This document shows positions 55,055-55,555 of a DNA stretch of 55,555 nucleotides, one piece after another. How positions within the stretch are numbered: position 1 is the first letter of the stretch; every line of letters starts with the position of its first letter. The notes under the pieces were generated by a model, which worked only from the letters and a program-made list of their open reading frames with translations, was not told where the DNA came from and did not search any database. The position numbers were made by a program, and so were the translations under genes. The stretch is from Oxalobacteraceae bacterium (lineage in GTDB: Bacteria > Pseudomonadota > Gammaproteobacteria > Burkholderiales > Burkholderiaceae_D), in contig JAJTGC010000026.1 of assembly GCA_021298975.1 (NCBI GenBank), forward strand, positions 1-55,555, given 5' to 3'.

Positions 55055-55555
55055 CTAATGCAGATCGACCAGCTTTTCCAGACTCTGCAAGTTGTTCACC
55101 GCCAGAAAGCCACTGATCCACTGACGACTTTGCAGTATCGCCTCCGAGCCAGGCAGGTCCTTGGTTGGATGCAACCAGAAGAGTTTGGCACCACGTTGTC
55201 TGACCGCCCTGATTGCCCGCGCAGTATCGGCAGGTGCGTCGGTATCGTAGCCGTCAGAGAGTACATAAACCAAATCTCTGTTGCCCAGCGCCCTGCCCAC
55301 ATGCACCTTCAGGAAGGTGTCAAGATTGGTGGCGATCTTGGTGCCGCCGCCGAAACCAAAGGTGACTGCATTGATTTTTTCCTGCACACGGCCGCTATTG
55401 CGATTCAGTAGCTGCGTGATTTCACTGATTCGGGTATGAAAAACCAGCACGCGCGCATTGAGTACCTGACTGAACACCCGCCCTATGCGCAGAAAAAACG
55501 GTGCATGCGCTTCCATCGATTTACTCACATCAATCAGCACGTAAATACGTGGCAT
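55055..55555 (-). CDS. CoxE-like VWA domain protein, partial
   Basis: The C-terminal 166 residues of a VWA-domain protein run to the window end. RIYVLIDVSKSME carries the MIDAS motif DxSxS, and later YVLSDGYDTDAP. The methionine at 55555 is probably internal, since these proteins have an N-terminal part of 200 or more residues. CoxE helps insert metal in CO dehydrogenase. The gene is truncated by the window edge. Confidence 0.75.
   Translation of the reverse strand: MPRIYVLIDVSKSMEAHAPFFLRIGRVFSQVLNARVLVFHTRISEITQLLNRNSGRVQEKINAVTFGFGGGTKIATNLDTFLKVHVGRALGNRDLVYVLSDGYDTDAPADTARAIRAVRQRGAKLFWLHPTKDLPGSEAILQSRQWISGFLAVNNLQSLEKLVDLH

Overview
The window is about 55.6 kb of a phototrophic, carbon-fixing proteobacterial chromosome, most likely a betaproteobacterium of the Burkholderiales type. 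Evidence: a red-type (form IC) RuBisCO operon with cbbX; bacteriochlorophyll a genes with both the dark-operative protochlorophyllide reductase (bchNBL) and the oxygen-dependent cyclase (acsF); PpsR/AerR regulators; and small beta/gammaproteobacterial families (SlyX, DUF2256, DUF2288). The genus cannot be named from sequence alone.

Layout. 1-800: non-coding, AT-rich, with several DnaA-box-like sites (possible origin). 811-12100: housekeeping and accessory genes (priA, an SRPBCC gene, a Rep/UvrD helicase, a Xre/RES toxin-antitoxin pair, slyX, a YdcF-type protein, a membrane cytochrome c, tRNA-Arg(CCG), a phosphoesterase, a broken outer-membrane protein gene and a signal-peptide protein of unknown function). 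12160-22520: cbbR and the divergent Calvin-cycle operon cbbLSX-fbp-prk-tkt-cbbZ-fba-cbbY, in which the transketolase gene carries an internal out-of-frame deletion. 22669-29147 (minus strand): a tspO gene broken by deletion, bchP, a PucC-family transporter, bchG, ppsR and an aerR-like gene. 29448-40239 (plus): bchFNBHLM, a small membrane ORF, acsF and puhE. The lhaA-puhABC block usual between bchM and acsF is absent. 40276-42251: a divergent pair for tetronate breakdown (denD, otnI).

42218-49060 is an accessory region inside the photosynthesis cluster: a caspase-like/ankyrin protein, an unusual SSB, two small enzymes or enzyme-like proteins, then a minus-strand series of toxin-antitoxin modules (orphan Txe/YoeB, HipBA, YefM-YoeB, BrnTA). 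These modules are separated and bounded by four direct copies of a tRNA 3'-end-like repeat, three with an intrinsic terminator. The copy nearest bchI still shows a decayed tRNA-Phe anticodon arm. This array is the most unusual feature. 49166-53495: tandem PpsR boxes, a small membrane gene, and bchI, bchD, bchO. The end (53618-55555) has a 2OG-Fe(II) oxygenase-like gene, a MobA/MocA-like nucleotidyltransferase and a partial CoxE-type VWA gene.

How it fits together. Mg-chelatase (BchHID), BchM, AcsF, BchNBL, BchF, BchG and BchP supply much of the bacteriochlorophyll pathway. TGT-N12-ACA boxes before bchG, ppsR, bchF and bchI suggest one PpsR regulon tuned by AerR. The neighbouring CbbR-controlled operon supplies CO2 fixation. 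No pufLM, puhA, crt, bchXYZ or bchC is seen here, so reaction-centre and carotenoid genes must lie elsewhere if the strain is phototrophic.
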